Shown here: positions 1-8,093 of the stretch, piece by piece
Position numbering within the stretch: the stretch's first letter is position 1
How the letters are laid out: each line of letters starts with the position of its first letter
From: Meridianimarinicoccus roseus
GTDB taxonomy: Bacteria > Pseudomonadota > Alphaproteobacteria > Rhodobacterales > Rhodobacteraceae
Direction: 5' to 3'
Length of the DNA stretch: 50,605 bases
Assembly (NCBI RefSeq): GCF_003172915.1
Contig: NZ_QGKU01000010.1
Location: forward strand, 1 to 50,605
Position numbers and translations under genes: made by a program
Notes under the pieces: generated by a model
Databases searched by the model: none
What the model was told of the DNA's origin: nothing
What the model saw: only the letters and a program-made list of their open reading frames with translations

Positions 1-152
1 AAGGTCGGCGGGCGCCCAGGCCGACCGCCACGCGGCGCGCGCCAGGTCATGTCCTTGTCGACCCAGATCAGCAGCGATCCTCGCTTCCGCAACGATGCGT
101 TGTAGCTGGACCAGTTCGTCGTGCGATAGCGGGCGGGTGATGGCTTGCTCAT
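1..152 (-). CDS. IS5-family transposase, N-terminal fragment (partial at window edge)
   Basis: The frame starts with ATG at 152 and stays open for 50 codons to the window edge. It begins MSKPSPARYRTTNWSSYNAS and continues with RGSLLIWVDKDM and GGRPGRPP. This is the conserved N-terminal region of IS5-family transposases, ahead of the DDE catalytic domain. The enzyme would catalyse cut-and-paste movement of its own element. Only the N-terminus is present, so catalytic residues cannot be checked. The gene points away from dusA. The frame shows no internal stop or shift in the visible part. Confidence 0.85.
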   Translation of the reverse strand, partial: MSKPSPARYRTTNWSSYNASLRKRGSLLIWVDKDMTWRAPRGGRPGRPPT

Positions 153-218
153 GCAGTGCGTCTATCGGCACGGATTCACGAAGTGAATCCTTCACGACGA
201 TAGTTCTGAAACAACGCC
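1..218 (-). mobile_element. End of an IS5-family insertion sequence (cut by window edge)
   Basis: The 5' end of an IS5-family transposase gene reads out of the window on the minus strand from position 152. The 66 bp outside its start codon look like an IS terminus. Read on the minus strand from 218, the sequence begins GGCGTTGTTTCAGAAC, which resembles the terminal repeats of IS903-like IS5 elements. That resemblance is from memory, so the outer boundary is tentative. A short inverted repeat, GGATTCAC and GTGAATCC around GAA, lies at 172-190 inside the end. Whether the element is intact cannot be seen here. Confidence 0.6.
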
Positions 219-319
219 GTGTGAGAAGGACGATGGGTTCGACTTGTTTGGCCCGGAAACTTCGGAGCGGGGAAACTTGGGTTGCGCTCACTCGGGTGGT
301 GCGTGACGTCTGAGTGCGC

Positions 320-362
320 CGGTGCTACAAGACGTTTCTTCGGTGCTACAATTGTAGCACCG
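320..362. promoter_or_regulatory. 22-bp perfect palindrome plus an in-phase third half-site upstream of dusA
   Basis: CGGTGCTACAA at 341-351 is followed directly by its exact reverse complement at 352-362. A further identical copy of CGGTGCTACAA lies at 320-330. The two direct copies begin 21 bp apart, about two helical turns. The core TACAATTGTA fits the TACA-NN-TGTA pattern known for operators of the BlaI/MecI/CopY repressor family. No such repressor gene is visible here. The site ends 70 bp before the dusA start and lies outside the IS end. It is most simply read as an operator controlling dusA and the next gene. Confidence 0.65.
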
Positions 363-432
363 GCAGCCGAAATAGTCGCAAATCGCTGCGAATGGTCACA
401 GATCGAAGCCGCCATCGACGGAGGATAAGCGA

Positions 433-1445
<1,013 letters not shown>

Positions 1446-1449
<4 letters not shown>

Positions 1450-2267
1450 CCGGGCCGGAAACCGGCGCGCAGCTGGCCCATGACGGCTGGTGCCGCGTTC
1501 CCGCCGATGCGGGAGCGCGATCCTGGGCCGCCGGAGCGCTGTCGCTGGCACGGGCGGCGCTGTCCGGCGTTCAAGCCGATCAGTGGCGCTGCGGCGCCAC
1601 ATGGTGCGTCGGGCTTGATCTTCTCCCGAACGGACCCGCCGGCCACCTGCCGGACGGCACGCCGCCGCCTGAAGAGGCACTGCGCTTGGCGTGGGCACAT
1701 CTGGGTCGCGCACCGGCGGCGCTACACCCAGCGCAGGTTTCGGTTTTGCGTCCCGGTTATCCGCGTCACGGACCCGAAGACAGCGCTGCAGCCTTCCGCT
1801 ACAGGCTGGAGCGGGACGCGGCGCACGTGGACGGGCTGCTGCCCTGCGGTCCCGCGCGTCGGCGCCACCTGCGCGAGGCGCATGGCTTCATCCTGGGGAT
1901 CGGGCTGACGGCTGGCGGCACCGGGCAAGGCCCGCTCGTCGTATGGAACGGTAGTCACCGGGTGCTTGGCGCGGCCTTTGCGGAGGCGCTGGCGGGACTG
2001 GACGCGAACGGGATCGCCGCCACCGACCTGACCGAAACTTACCAGACCGCTCGCCGTGCGGTGTTCACAAGCTGCGACCGGGTTCCGGTCGCGCTGGCGC
2101 CGGGCGAGGCTGTTCTGCTGCACCGGCATTGCCTTCACGGAATCGCGCCTTGGCCAGCGGACATACCGGCCATCGATCCGTCAGGATTTCGGATGACCGC
2201 CTATTTCCGCCCCGCGCCCTTTGAAGATCTGCGTGAATGGGTGCCGGATCAGAGCTTGGGAACCTGA
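1446..2267 (+). CDS. Phytanoyl-CoA-dioxygenase-like protein, probable Fe(II)/2-oxoglutarate enzyme
   Basis: The 273-residue protein has the layout of a non-haem iron, 2-oxoglutarate-dependent oxygenase. There is an H-x-D pair (H127, D129) in RDAAHVDG, and a distal histidine near H231 in LLHRHCLHGIAPW. An arginine follows at about 249 (GFRMTAYFRP), placed to hold the co-substrate. These assignments are from motif order, not alignment, and the substrate is unknown. The GTG start at 1446 overlaps the dusA stop by four bases, implying translational coupling. A link to tRNA modification is possible but is inference from position alone. The 3' end overlaps the convergent DUF1289 gene by 19 bp. Confidence 0.6.
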
Positions 2268-2485
2268 CGCGCCGCGCGTCCGCCGCGGCGGTTCGTCGGC
2301 GCGGGCACACGCTGGGGCAGGGCTGTCATGACCGCGCGGCGATCGTCCGCCGACATTCGCGACCACGCTGTGATTTCGTCGATGCTGCGCGCACATCCCG
2401 TGCAAAGCCGGGTCTGCGGATGAATCACGCAGATATTTATGCAGGGGCTTTCGATCTCGTCGCGTTTCCAGACCGGGTCCGTCAT
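2249..2485 (-). CDS. DUF1289 small four-cysteine protein
   Basis: This 78-residue protein has the DUF1289 pattern. C15 and C19 lie in SPCINICV, and C28 and C31 in LCTGCARS, followed by I-D-E-I-x-x-W. The cysteine spacing suggests a small metal or Fe-S binding fold, but the function of the family is not established. The C-terminus is basic. Its ATG at 2485 overlaps the ruvX stop by four bases (ATGA), so it is the last gene of the ccmI-ruvX chain. Its end overlaps the convergent dioxygenase-like gene. Confidence 0.85.
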   Translation of the reverse strand: MTDPVWKRDEIESPCINICVIHPQTRLCTGCARSIDEITAWSRMSADDRRAVMTALPQRVPAPTNRRGGRAARQVPKL

Positions 2486-2955
2486 GGCTGCCTCATGTGA
2501 TTCAGGCGATCCAGCGCGCCCTGAAGGATGTATCCCGCCGCCACGTGGTCGATCAGATCGGCACGCCGGGCGCGCGACGTGTCCGCTTCCAGGAGGGCGC
2601 GTTCGGCGGCGACCGTGGACAACCGCTCATCCCAAAAGGCGACCGGCAGATCAATGACGCGTGACAGGTTGCGCGCGAAGGCGCGGGTCGATTGGCAGCG
2701 CGGCCCTTCGCTGCCATCCATGTTGCGCGGCAGGCCGAGCACGATGCCTGCGATATCGCGATGCGCGAACAGGTCCGACAGGGTGGCGGCATCGACAGTG
2801 AACTTGGCGCGCCGCACGGTCTGCAGCGGGGTCGCGACACTCAGCAGCCGATCCGACACCGCGACGCCGATCGTCTTGGTGCCGAAATCCAGCCCGGCGA
2901 TCGCGCGCGTCTCCGGCAGCGCGGCGGCGAATTCGGCCAAATCGTCGGTGATCAT
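2482..2955 (-). CDS. ruvX: Putative pre-16S rRNA nuclease / Holliday junction resolvase-like protein (YqgF)
   Basis: YqgF/RuvX proteins have an RNase H-like fold and act in 16S rRNA 5' maturation. A resolvase role was the older proposal. The 157-residue protein shows the first acidic motif GLDFGTKTIGVAVSD (D23), the central IVLGLPRNMDGSEG and the C-terminal WDERLST and DHVAAGYILQ. The ATG at 2955 overlaps the ccmI stop by four bases, which decides this start over a longer in-frame extension to 3102. The stop overlaps the DUF1289 start. The three genes are therefore probably one transcript. Confidence 0.92.
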   Translation of the reverse strand: MITDDLAEFAAALPETRAIAGLDFGTKTIGVAVSDRLLSVATPLQTVRRAKFTVDAATLSDLFAHRDIAGIVLGLPRNMDGSEGPRCQSTRAFARNLSRVIDLPVAFWDERLSTVAAERALLEADTSRARRADLIDHVAAGYILQGALDRLNHMRQP

Positions 2956-4181
2956 TCCCGCAGTCCGGCACGTTCGGCGGCGGCATTCACCTCGGCCAGC
3001 CCGGCGCTGTCGTCGGCAAATACGCCCTGCGCCTCGCTCCAGATCGCCTGCGCGTTGCCTGTGTCGCCAAGCACACCGAGCGCAGTGATCAGGCGGGCCC
3101 ATTCCGCCGCGGTGCCGCCCTGCGACGCGAGGCGATCAGACAGGCCTTCGACCATGCCGCGGATCATCGCCGTGCGGTCGGCCTCGTCCATGTCCTGCGC
3201 CGATGCGATATCGGCCGCGGAGGGGCCACGGAGGCCTCCGCCCGGCGGCGGCAGCTGGTAGCGGCGTCCGGCGCGCGCCGCCACGTCGTCAATCTGCGCG
3301 CGGATTGCGGGCACCCACGCCGCATCGGGTGACGACGCATCGAGCAGGCTGCGCCAGATGTCGAAAGCGATGTCAGGACGTCCATTCTGCGCTTGCATCA
3401 GCCCGGCATAGTACCGCGCGGGACCGTTGTTCGGATCGCGAGACAGCGCCTGCCCCAGCACGGCTTCCGCTTCGGGCGATACATAGCCGCCGGCGGCCAG
3501 CACCATCATATCGGCCAGATCGGCGAAATTGTCGGCATCCGCCCGTGCGCCCAGAACGCCGATCAGCCGTTCCTGCGTTTCATAGGCGGTCTTGAAATTG
3601 CCAAGGGCAGCTTCGTTGCGCGCCAGAAGTTCCAGCCCGCGGGCATCTTCCGGGCGCGCGGCGACCGTGTTGCGCAGCCGCTCAACCAGCGCAACGTATT
3701 CTTCGCTTGGCGGCGGAATGTCGGGTTGGAACGCGGCGGCCTGCGCTTCGGCTTCGGCTTGACCGGGGCGGGCCTTGCGCAGCTCTTCACTGGTTGCCAG
3801 ACGCTCCTTCAGCGGCAGATCGCCATAGCCGGGCGCACCCTGCGCAAGATACAGCCCAACGCTGCCGCCGAGAACGATCACGCCGACGATCGCCGCGGCC
3901 GCAAGATTGGCCCATTGCGGAGCCAGCCCTTCGCGGTCGCTGCCACGCTGGCGGTCCGCATCAAGGATGCGGCGCGACACCTCGATCCGGGTGCGTTCTG
4001 CGGCTTCTGGCGTGATCACGCCCCGCGCCACGTCCTCGTCCACCGCGGCAAGCTGTTCGCGGTAAACGGCAATGTCGTAATCCGCGCGTTCCCGGTGAAG
4101 GCGGCGGTGGCGCAGCAAGGCTGCGGCCAGAAGCGCGGCGACGGCGGCGGCCAGCGCGGTGATCAGAAGCCAAAAGGTCAT
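2952..4181 (-). CDS. ccmI: Cytochrome c biogenesis protein CcmI
   Basis: CcmI is the membrane-bound apocytochrome c chaperone of the System I maturation pathway. The 409-residue protein has an N-terminal membrane segment (residues 2-24, FWLLITALAAAVAALLAAALL) and a cytoplasmic loop with RRILDAD. A second membrane segment lies around residues 95-115 (LAAAAIVGVIVLGGSVGLYL), then a long periplasmic part with TPR-like helices (ELLARNEAALGNFKTAYE, ALSRDPNNGPARYYAGLM). The start at 4181 places the first membrane segment at the N-terminus. No other ccm genes are in the window, so this gene stands apart from the heme-lyase cluster. It heads the ccmI-ruvX-DUF1289 run and diverges from sodB. Confidence 0.9.
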   Translation of the reverse strand: MTFWLLITALAAAVAALLAAALLRHRRLHRERADYDIAVYREQLAAVDEDVARGVITPEAAERTRIEVSRRILDADRQRGSDREGLAPQWANLAAAAIVGVIVLGGSVGLYLAQGAPGYGDLPLKERLATSEELRKARPGQAEAEAQAAAFQPDIPPPSEEYVALVERLRNTVAARPEDARGLELLARNEAALGNFKTAYETQERLIGVLGARADADNFADLADMMVLAAGGYVSPEAEAVLGQALSRDPNNGPARYYAGLMQAQNGRPDIAFDIWRSLLDASSPDAAWVPAIRAQIDDVAARAGRRYQLPPPGGGLRGPSAADIASAQDMDEADRTAMIRGMVEGLSDRLASQGGTAAEWARLITALGVLGDTGNAQAIWSEAQGVFADDSAGLAEVNAAAERAGLRE

Positions 4182-4332
4182 GGCTCCGACATAGTCAATC
4201 CCCGCGCCGGGAAAAAGACCGGATCGCGCAGGGCGATGCGACTGCGGCCAACGGCCTCGCCAAATGCCTTCCGCGCACGGCGTCCGGCACGCCGACGCCT
4301 GGCGCGCACCATCCATAATGGGGGGATCGGGG

Positions 4333-4361
4333 TTGACCTTCCGGGGGTGCGACCCTCATGT
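4333..4361 (+). promoter_or_regulatory. Candidate sodB promoter
   Basis: TTGACC at 4333-4338 and TCATGT at 4356-4361 are separated by 17 bp, 35 bp before the sodB start. The -35 element is good and the -10 element is weak. The whole 215-bp gap between the divergent ccmI and sodB genes shows no other clear signal. I see no convincing Fur box. Confidence 0.4.
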
Positions 4362-4396
4362 AGCGACTAACGAAACGCAACAGACAGGGGGCCAAA

Positions 4397-4996
4397 ATGG
4401 CATTCGAACTTCCCGACCTTCCCTATGCGCACGACGCGCTTGCAGATCTTGGCATGTCCAAGGAAACGCTGGAATATCATCACGATATTCACCACAAGGC
4501 GTATGTCGACAACGGCAACAAACTGATCGAAGGCACGCAGTGGGAAGGCAAGTCGGTCGAAGAGATCGTCAAGGGCACCTATGACGCGGGCGCGGTTGCG
4601 CAGTCCGGCATCTTCAACAATGCCTCGCAGCACTGGAACCACACCCAGTTCTGGGAAATGATGGGTCCGGGCACCGGCGGTATGCCGGGCGAGCTTGAAA
4701 AAGCGATCACCGACAGTTTCGGATCGGTGGACGAGTTCAAGTCGCAGTTTTCCGCGGCGGGCGCGGGGCAGTTCGGCTCCGGCTGGTGCTGGCTGGTCAA
4801 GGACGCTGATGGCAGCCTGAAAGTGACCAAGACGGAGAATGGTGTGAACCCTCTCTGCTTCGGTCAGACGGCGCTGCTAGGCTGTGACGTGTGGGAGCAT
4901 TCCTACTACATCGACTTCCGCAACAAGCGTCCGGCGTACCTGAGCAACTTCCTCGAAAAGCTGGTGAACTGGGAAAACGTCGCCGCCCGCATGTGA
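4397..4996 (+). CDS. sodB: Superoxide dismutase, Fe/Mn family
   Basis: This enzyme dismutates superoxide to hydrogen peroxide and oxygen. The 199-residue protein carries all four metal ligands: H28 in LEYHHDIHHKAYV, H82 in WNHTQFW, and D164 and H168 in CDVWEHSYYID. The GSGWCWLV strand lies between. The length and QHWNH context fit the iron-type SodB. No signal peptide is present, so it is cytoplasmic. The ATG follows AGGGGG at a normal distance. A strong terminator follows directly. Confidence 0.96.
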   Translation: MAFELPDLPYAHDALADLGMSKETLEYHHDIHHKAYVDNGNKLIEGTQWEGKSVEEIVKGTYDAGAVAQSGIFNNASQHWNHTQFWEMMGPGTGGMPGELEKAITDSFGSVDEFKSQFSAAGAGQFGSGWCWLVKDADGSLKVTKTENGVNPLCFGQTALLGCDVWEHSYYIDFRNKRPAYLSNFLEKLVNWENVAARM

Positions 4997-5018
4997 TCGG
5001 AGCGACACTCGAAACGAC

Positions 5019-5050
5019 AAAACCCGGCCGCTGCGGCCGGGTTTTCTTTT
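5019..5050 (+). terminator. Rho-independent terminator after sodB
   Basis: AAAACCCGGCCG, a CT loop, then GCGGCCGGGTTTT form a long GC-rich stem that ends in TTTTCTTTTT. It lies 23 bp past the sodB stop. It also faces the end of the convergent tpiA gene at 5075, so it may stop transcription from both sides. Confidence 0.9.
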
Positions 5051-5074
5051 TCCTGCGCCCGTCGGCGTGCTGTG

Positions 5075-5821
5075 TCAGGCAGCGTCGAGTGCATCGATGA
5101 TCGCGCCGAAATCGGCTGCCTTCAACGACGCCCCGCCAACCAGTGCGCCATCGACGTTCGATACGGCGAAGATGTCGGCCGCGTTCGACGGTTTGACCGA
5201 TCCGCCATAGAGAAGCCGAACACCATCCGCCCCGTCGGCGAACCGTGCGCCCAGCTGGTCGCGGATGAAATCGTGAACCTCGGCGATCTGTTCCAACGAC
5301 GGGGTAAGACCGGTGCCGATGGCCCAGACAGGTTCATAGGCGATCACGGTCGTGGCCGGTGTCATCTCGTCAGGAATAGAACCCGAAAGTTGTGCGCCGA
5401 TCACGTCCAGCGTCTGACCATTCTCGCGTTCCTGAAGTGTCTCGCCAATGCAGATCACCGCGATCAGTCCGGCATTCCACGCCGCGGTCGTCTTGGCGCG
5501 CACCGTCGCATCCGTCTCGCCGTGGTCCTGACGCCGTTCGGAGTGGCCGATGATCACGTGGGACGCGCCCGCATCCACCAGCATCGCGGCGGAAATGTCG
5601 CCGGTATGTGCGCCCGATGTGGCGGTGTGACAGTCCTGCCCGCCCACTGCCATCGGCGCATCGCCCAGAAGGGCCCTCATCCGGTCGATCAGCGTAGCGG
5701 GAGGACAGATCAGCATATCGGTCTGCCGTGTCGCGGCCCGGCCCATAAGGGTGCGGATCTCGCCCAACTCGACCGACCCGCCATTCATCTTCCAGTTACC
5801 CGCGGCCAGTTTACGGCGCAT
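5075..5821 (-). CDS. tpiA: Triosephosphate isomerase
   Basis: TpiA interconverts dihydroxyacetone phosphate and glyceraldehyde 3-phosphate in glycolysis and gluconeogenesis. The 248-residue protein has N9 and K11 in GNWKMN, the catalytic H93 in IIGHSERR and the catalytic base E163 in [11 protein letters not shown]. The phosphate-binding LLYGGSVKP and [10 protein letters not shown] lie near the C-terminus. The start at 5821 gives the standard [14 protein letters not shown]-terminus, with AAGGGAG upstream. It is monocistronic here, with erpA upstream on the same strand. Confidence 0.97.
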   Translation of the reverse strand: MRRKLAAGNWKMNGGSVELGEIRTLMGRAATRQTDMLICPPATLIDRMRALLGDAPMAVGGQDCHTATSGAHTGDISAAMLVDAGASHVIIGHSERRQDHGETDATVRAKTTAAWNAGLIAVICIGETLQERENGQTLDVIGAQLSGSIPDEMTPATTVIAYEPVWAIGTGLTPSLEQIAEVHDFIRDQLGARFADGADGVRLLYGGSVKPSNAADIFAVSNVDGALVGGASLKAADFGAIIDALDAA

Positions 5822-5849
5822 CGATCATCTCCCTTGTCATGTCGGGAGC

Positions 5850-5878
5850 ATAAAAACGACTTGGGCGGGCAGGTGCAA
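5850..5878 (-). promoter_or_regulatory. Candidate tpiA promoter
   Basis: On the minus strand TTGCAC (5878 down to 5873) and TTTTAT (5855 down to 5850) are 17 bp apart, ending 28 bp before the tpiA start. Both hexamers are close to the sigma-70 consensus. The site lies in the 69-bp gap between erpA and tpiA. Confidence 0.5.
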
Positions 5879-5890
5879 GGGCCGCGCGCG

Positions 5891-6256
5891 TTACGTGCCC
5901 GGCGTCAGTGCCTCGTCAAACTTGATGGATTCGCCACAGCCACAGGCTTCGGTCACGTTGGGATTGCGAAACTTGAACCCGGCTTCCAGCAGCGACACCT
6001 CGTAATCGATCTCGGTCCCGAACAGGAACATCTGCGCCATCGGCGCGATCATTACGCGTGCACCGTCCTGTTCGACCACCTCGTCCATCGGATCGATCTC
6101 GGAGACGTAATCGAGCGTGTATTCCATGCCCGCGCAGCCGCCTTTCTTAACGCCAAGCCGAAGGCCCTTGCTGTCCTTCTTCGACATCAGCCCGCTGATC
6201 TGCTTGACGGCGGCGGGGGTCAGTGTGACGGCCTGTTTTCCAGGAATTCCGAACAT
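5891..6256 (-). CDS. erpA: Iron-sulfur cluster insertion protein, A-type (ErpA/SufA-like)
   Basis: A-type carriers deliver Fe-S clusters to apoproteins. The 121-residue protein has the three conserved cysteines, C41 in GGCAGMEY and C105 and C107 in EACGCGES, which bind the cluster or iron. FGTEIDYE and GFKFRNPN are typical family segments. The start at 6256 (MFGIPGKQAVTLT) is preferred over a 17-residue upstream extension because it gives the family N-terminus and follows AAAGGACA. No isc or suf genes adjoin, though sufT lies 1.4 kb upstream. ErpA, IscA and SufA are hard to separate by sequence alone. Confidence 0.88.
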   Translation of the reverse strand: MFGIPGKQAVTLTPAAVKQISGLMSKKDSKGLRLGVKKGGCAGMEYTLDYVSEIDPMDEVVEQDGARVMIAPMAQMFLFGTEIDYEVSLLEAGFKFRNPNVTEACGCGESIKFDEALTPGT

Positions 6257-6275
6257 TGGCAGTGTCCTTTCGCTA

Positions 6276-7007
6276 CTAAGGATAATAGCCCGCCTGCGCC
6301 GCATCAAGGGCCGTCAGGGTACGGAGTATGAACTGCGTGCCAAGCCCCGCCATCACCGCCCACAAGAACGATCCCAGCGCCCCGGCCAGGTCCGGTGCGG
6401 GGCGAGCCGACCGCATTATCATAGCCAGCCGGGCAACGCACAGCAGACCGGCCAGCACCGGCGCCACAACCAGCCCGCCGAAGATCACCGCCCGCTCGAC
6501 GATGGCGGCGTGGTGGGCCCTGCCGTCAAGGTCACGCCAGGCGCATGCGGGGCATGGGCGCGGTGCGACGAGGTGATCGACGAAGAACAGCCCGCCCCGC
6601 GTGGCATAGACCGCACCCATCGCAAATATGCCAAACGCTAGCAGCCAATGCCCAAGGCCCGTTGCCGATCCGGCCCAGATGCCCCGGTGCCAGGCGTCCG
6701 GCACCAGCAGCGCCACGGCCAGGATAGTTGCGAAATGCACACCCTGATCAAGCCCGTAACTGAACCCGGTCTTTGCCATCTTGCGGGTCTTCGAGACGTC
6801 CATAGCAAGGTGCGACAGCGCCAGCGCCAGAACGGCAAGCGGCGCCGCGAACCCCAGCGCAGCCCAACTGGTCAGCCCCACGATGCCGATATGCACCGCC
6901 ATCGGCATCAGAGCGCGCTTGTTCAGCGCGATCCACCGCGTCTGCAACAGAAAATCACTTGCGATATGTGCAATGGCAAGGGCTGAAAACGTTTCGATCG
7001 CTGGCAT
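6276..7007 (-). CDS. DUF3307 family membrane protein
   Basis: This 243-residue protein begins with a DUF3307-type segment (IAHIASDFLLQTRWIALNK, then VHIGIVGLTSW and LALSHLAMDVSKTRK). It then shows several hydrophobic spans around residues 90-140 and 160-235. It should be an integral inner-membrane protein with five to seven segments, and no function is established for the family. It ends 19 bp before the erpA start, so the two could share a transcript. A perfect 16-bp palindrome sits 28 bp upstream of its start. The ribosome binding site is poor. Confidence 0.75.
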   Translation of the reverse strand: MPAIETFSALAIAHIASDFLLQTRWIALNKRALMPMAVHIGIVGLTSWAALGFAAPLAVLALALSHLAMDVSKTRKMAKTGFSYGLDQGVHFATILAVALLVPDAWHRGIWAGSATGLGHWLLAFGIFAMGAVYATRGGLFFVDHLVAPRPCPACAWRDLDGRAHHAAIVERAVIFGGLVVAPVLAGLLCVARLAMIMRSARPAPDLAGALGSFLWAVMAGLGTQFILRTLTALDAAQAGYYP

Positions 7008-7034
7008 GCGTGAGGGCCAAGAAAATTGTGCAAA

Positions 7035-7050
7035 CTATGGAATTCCATAG
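7035..7050. promoter_or_regulatory. 16-bp perfect palindrome upstream of the DUF3307 gene
   Basis: CTATGGAATTCCATAG is a perfect palindrome with no spacer. It lies 28 bp upstream of the DUF3307 start and 62 bp past the acetyltransferase stop. The surroundings are unusually AT-rich (7017-7105), which suits a promoter region. It is a candidate operator for an unidentified dimeric regulator. Confidence 0.5.
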
Positions 7051-7111
7051 CAGCACGGTTTTCGACCCGCGAATGTGCGGCAGCGTACATAAAACGTTAA
7101 AGCCGTTCGCG

Positions 7112-7666
7112 TCAGCGGCGCGGCAGGGGTTTGGCGGGGTTTCCGGCGTATGTGCTTCCGCTCGGCACGTCGCGGGTGACGACCGATCCGGCGCCGATGA
7201 TGGCGTCGTCGCCAACCTGAACCCCTGGCAGAATAAGTGCCCCGCCGCCGATCCAGACATTCGACCCGATGCGCACAGGCGCGCCACATTCCAGTCCCTG
7301 CGCGCGCGCCCCCGGGTCGCGCGGGTGATCTGCCGCCAGAATCTGCGTCATCGGGCCGATCTGCGTGCCGTCGCCAATCTCGATCGGACAGACGTCAAGC
7401 AGCACGCATCCGTAGTTGAGGAATACGTCCGCTCCGATCGTGATGTGCACGCCGTAGTCCACGTAAAACGGTGCCCGAATCGCACTGCCTCGTCCGATCG
7501 CGCGCAGCAGTTTGGCCAGCAGCGGCTTGCGCACTGCGCCGTCGGCGACTGTCGTCGCATTATAGGACTGCATCAGGCTTTGCGCTCGGGCGCGCATTTC
7601 CACGAGTTCAGCATCGCCGGGGCGGTAGTTCGCCCCCGATACCATCTTCTCGCGTTCGCTGTTCAC
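7112..7666 (-). CDS. Maltose/galactoside-type O-acetyltransferase (hexapeptide repeat)
   Basis: The 184-residue protein belongs to the LacA/Maa/NodL acetyltransferases, which move acetyl groups from acetyl-CoA to sugar hydroxyls. The N-terminal MVSGANYRPGDAELVEMRARAQ is the Mac domain. It is followed by left-handed beta-helix repeats (ITIGADVFLN, IEIGDGTQIG, VRIGSNVWIGGGALILPGVQVGDDAIIGAGSVVT). H114 in AADHPRDP matches the catalytic histidine position. The C-terminal AGNPAKPL is typical. The GTG at 7666 overlaps the sufT stop by four bases, so I prefer it to an internal ATG at 7645. The acceptor sugar is unknown. Confidence 0.85.
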   Translation of the reverse strand: MNSEREKMVSGANYRPGDAELVEMRARAQSLMQSYNATTVADGAVRKPLLAKLLRAIGRGSAIRAPFYVDYGVHITIGADVFLNYGCVLLDVCPIEIGDGTQIGPMTQILAADHPRDPGARAQGLECGAPVRIGSNVWIGGGALILPGVQVGDDAIIGAGSVVTRDVPSGSTYAGNPAKPLPRR

Positions 7667-8031
7667 ATGAAGCCGAGTTCGAGCCGCGCCTCGTCGGACA
7701 TCATGTCCATGCCCCAAGGCGGATCCCAAGTGATTTCCACATCCACGGTCTTGACGCCGGGCAGGGGTTCGATCGCTTCCGCCAGCCAGCCGGGCATTTC
7801 GCCCGCCACCGGACAACCTGGCGCCGTGAGCGTCATGACGACCCCGACCGCGCCGTCCTCGGCGATGTCGATGGTGTAGACCAGCCCGAGGTCGTAGATG
7901 TTGACCGGAATTTCCGGGTCATAGACGGTGCGGCACGCCTCGACCACGCTGTCGTAAAGCGGATGGTCGGTGCTGGACGGCCGGATCAGCGGTGCGCCTT
8001 CCAGCCTGGTATCGCTTTGCGGGGCGGACAT
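7663..8031 (-). CDS. sufT: SufT / DUF59 (MIP18-family) Fe-S assembly protein
   Basis: MIP18-family proteins help mature Fe-S proteins. This 122-residue member has the hallmark YDPEIPVNIYDLGLVY around residues 37-52 and C73 in LTAPGCPVAGEMPGW. The C-terminal segment VDVEITWDPPWGMDMMSDEARLELG is typical of the SUF-associated form. The rest of the suf operon is not in this window. Its stop overlaps the acetyltransferase start by four bases. Confidence 0.9.
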   Translation of the reverse strand: MSAPQSDTRLEGAPLIRPSSTDHPLYDSVVEACRTVYDPEIPVNIYDLGLVYTIDIAEDGAVGVVMTLTAPGCPVAGEMPGWLAEAIEPLPGVKTVDVEITWDPPWGMDMMSDEARLELGFM

Positions 8032-8093
8032 GGCAGTTCCCTTACTATTTCACACGGGAATATATGGACGCGCCCGGCGGGCGTCCAGTGGCA

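Noticed and set aside
95-415. Short open frames on both strands between the IS end and dusA
   Set aside because: They lack ribosome sites and family features. One runs antiparallel to the transposase start and the other covers the operator-like palindrome.
5072-6331. A 419-codon open frame on the plus strand across tpiA and erpA
   Set aside because: It covers two conserved minus-strand genes and lacks any motif.
6959-7879. A 306-codon open frame on the plus strand over the acetyltransferase and sufT
   Set aside because: Both minus-strand genes have family motifs and a GTGA overlap; the plus frame has none.
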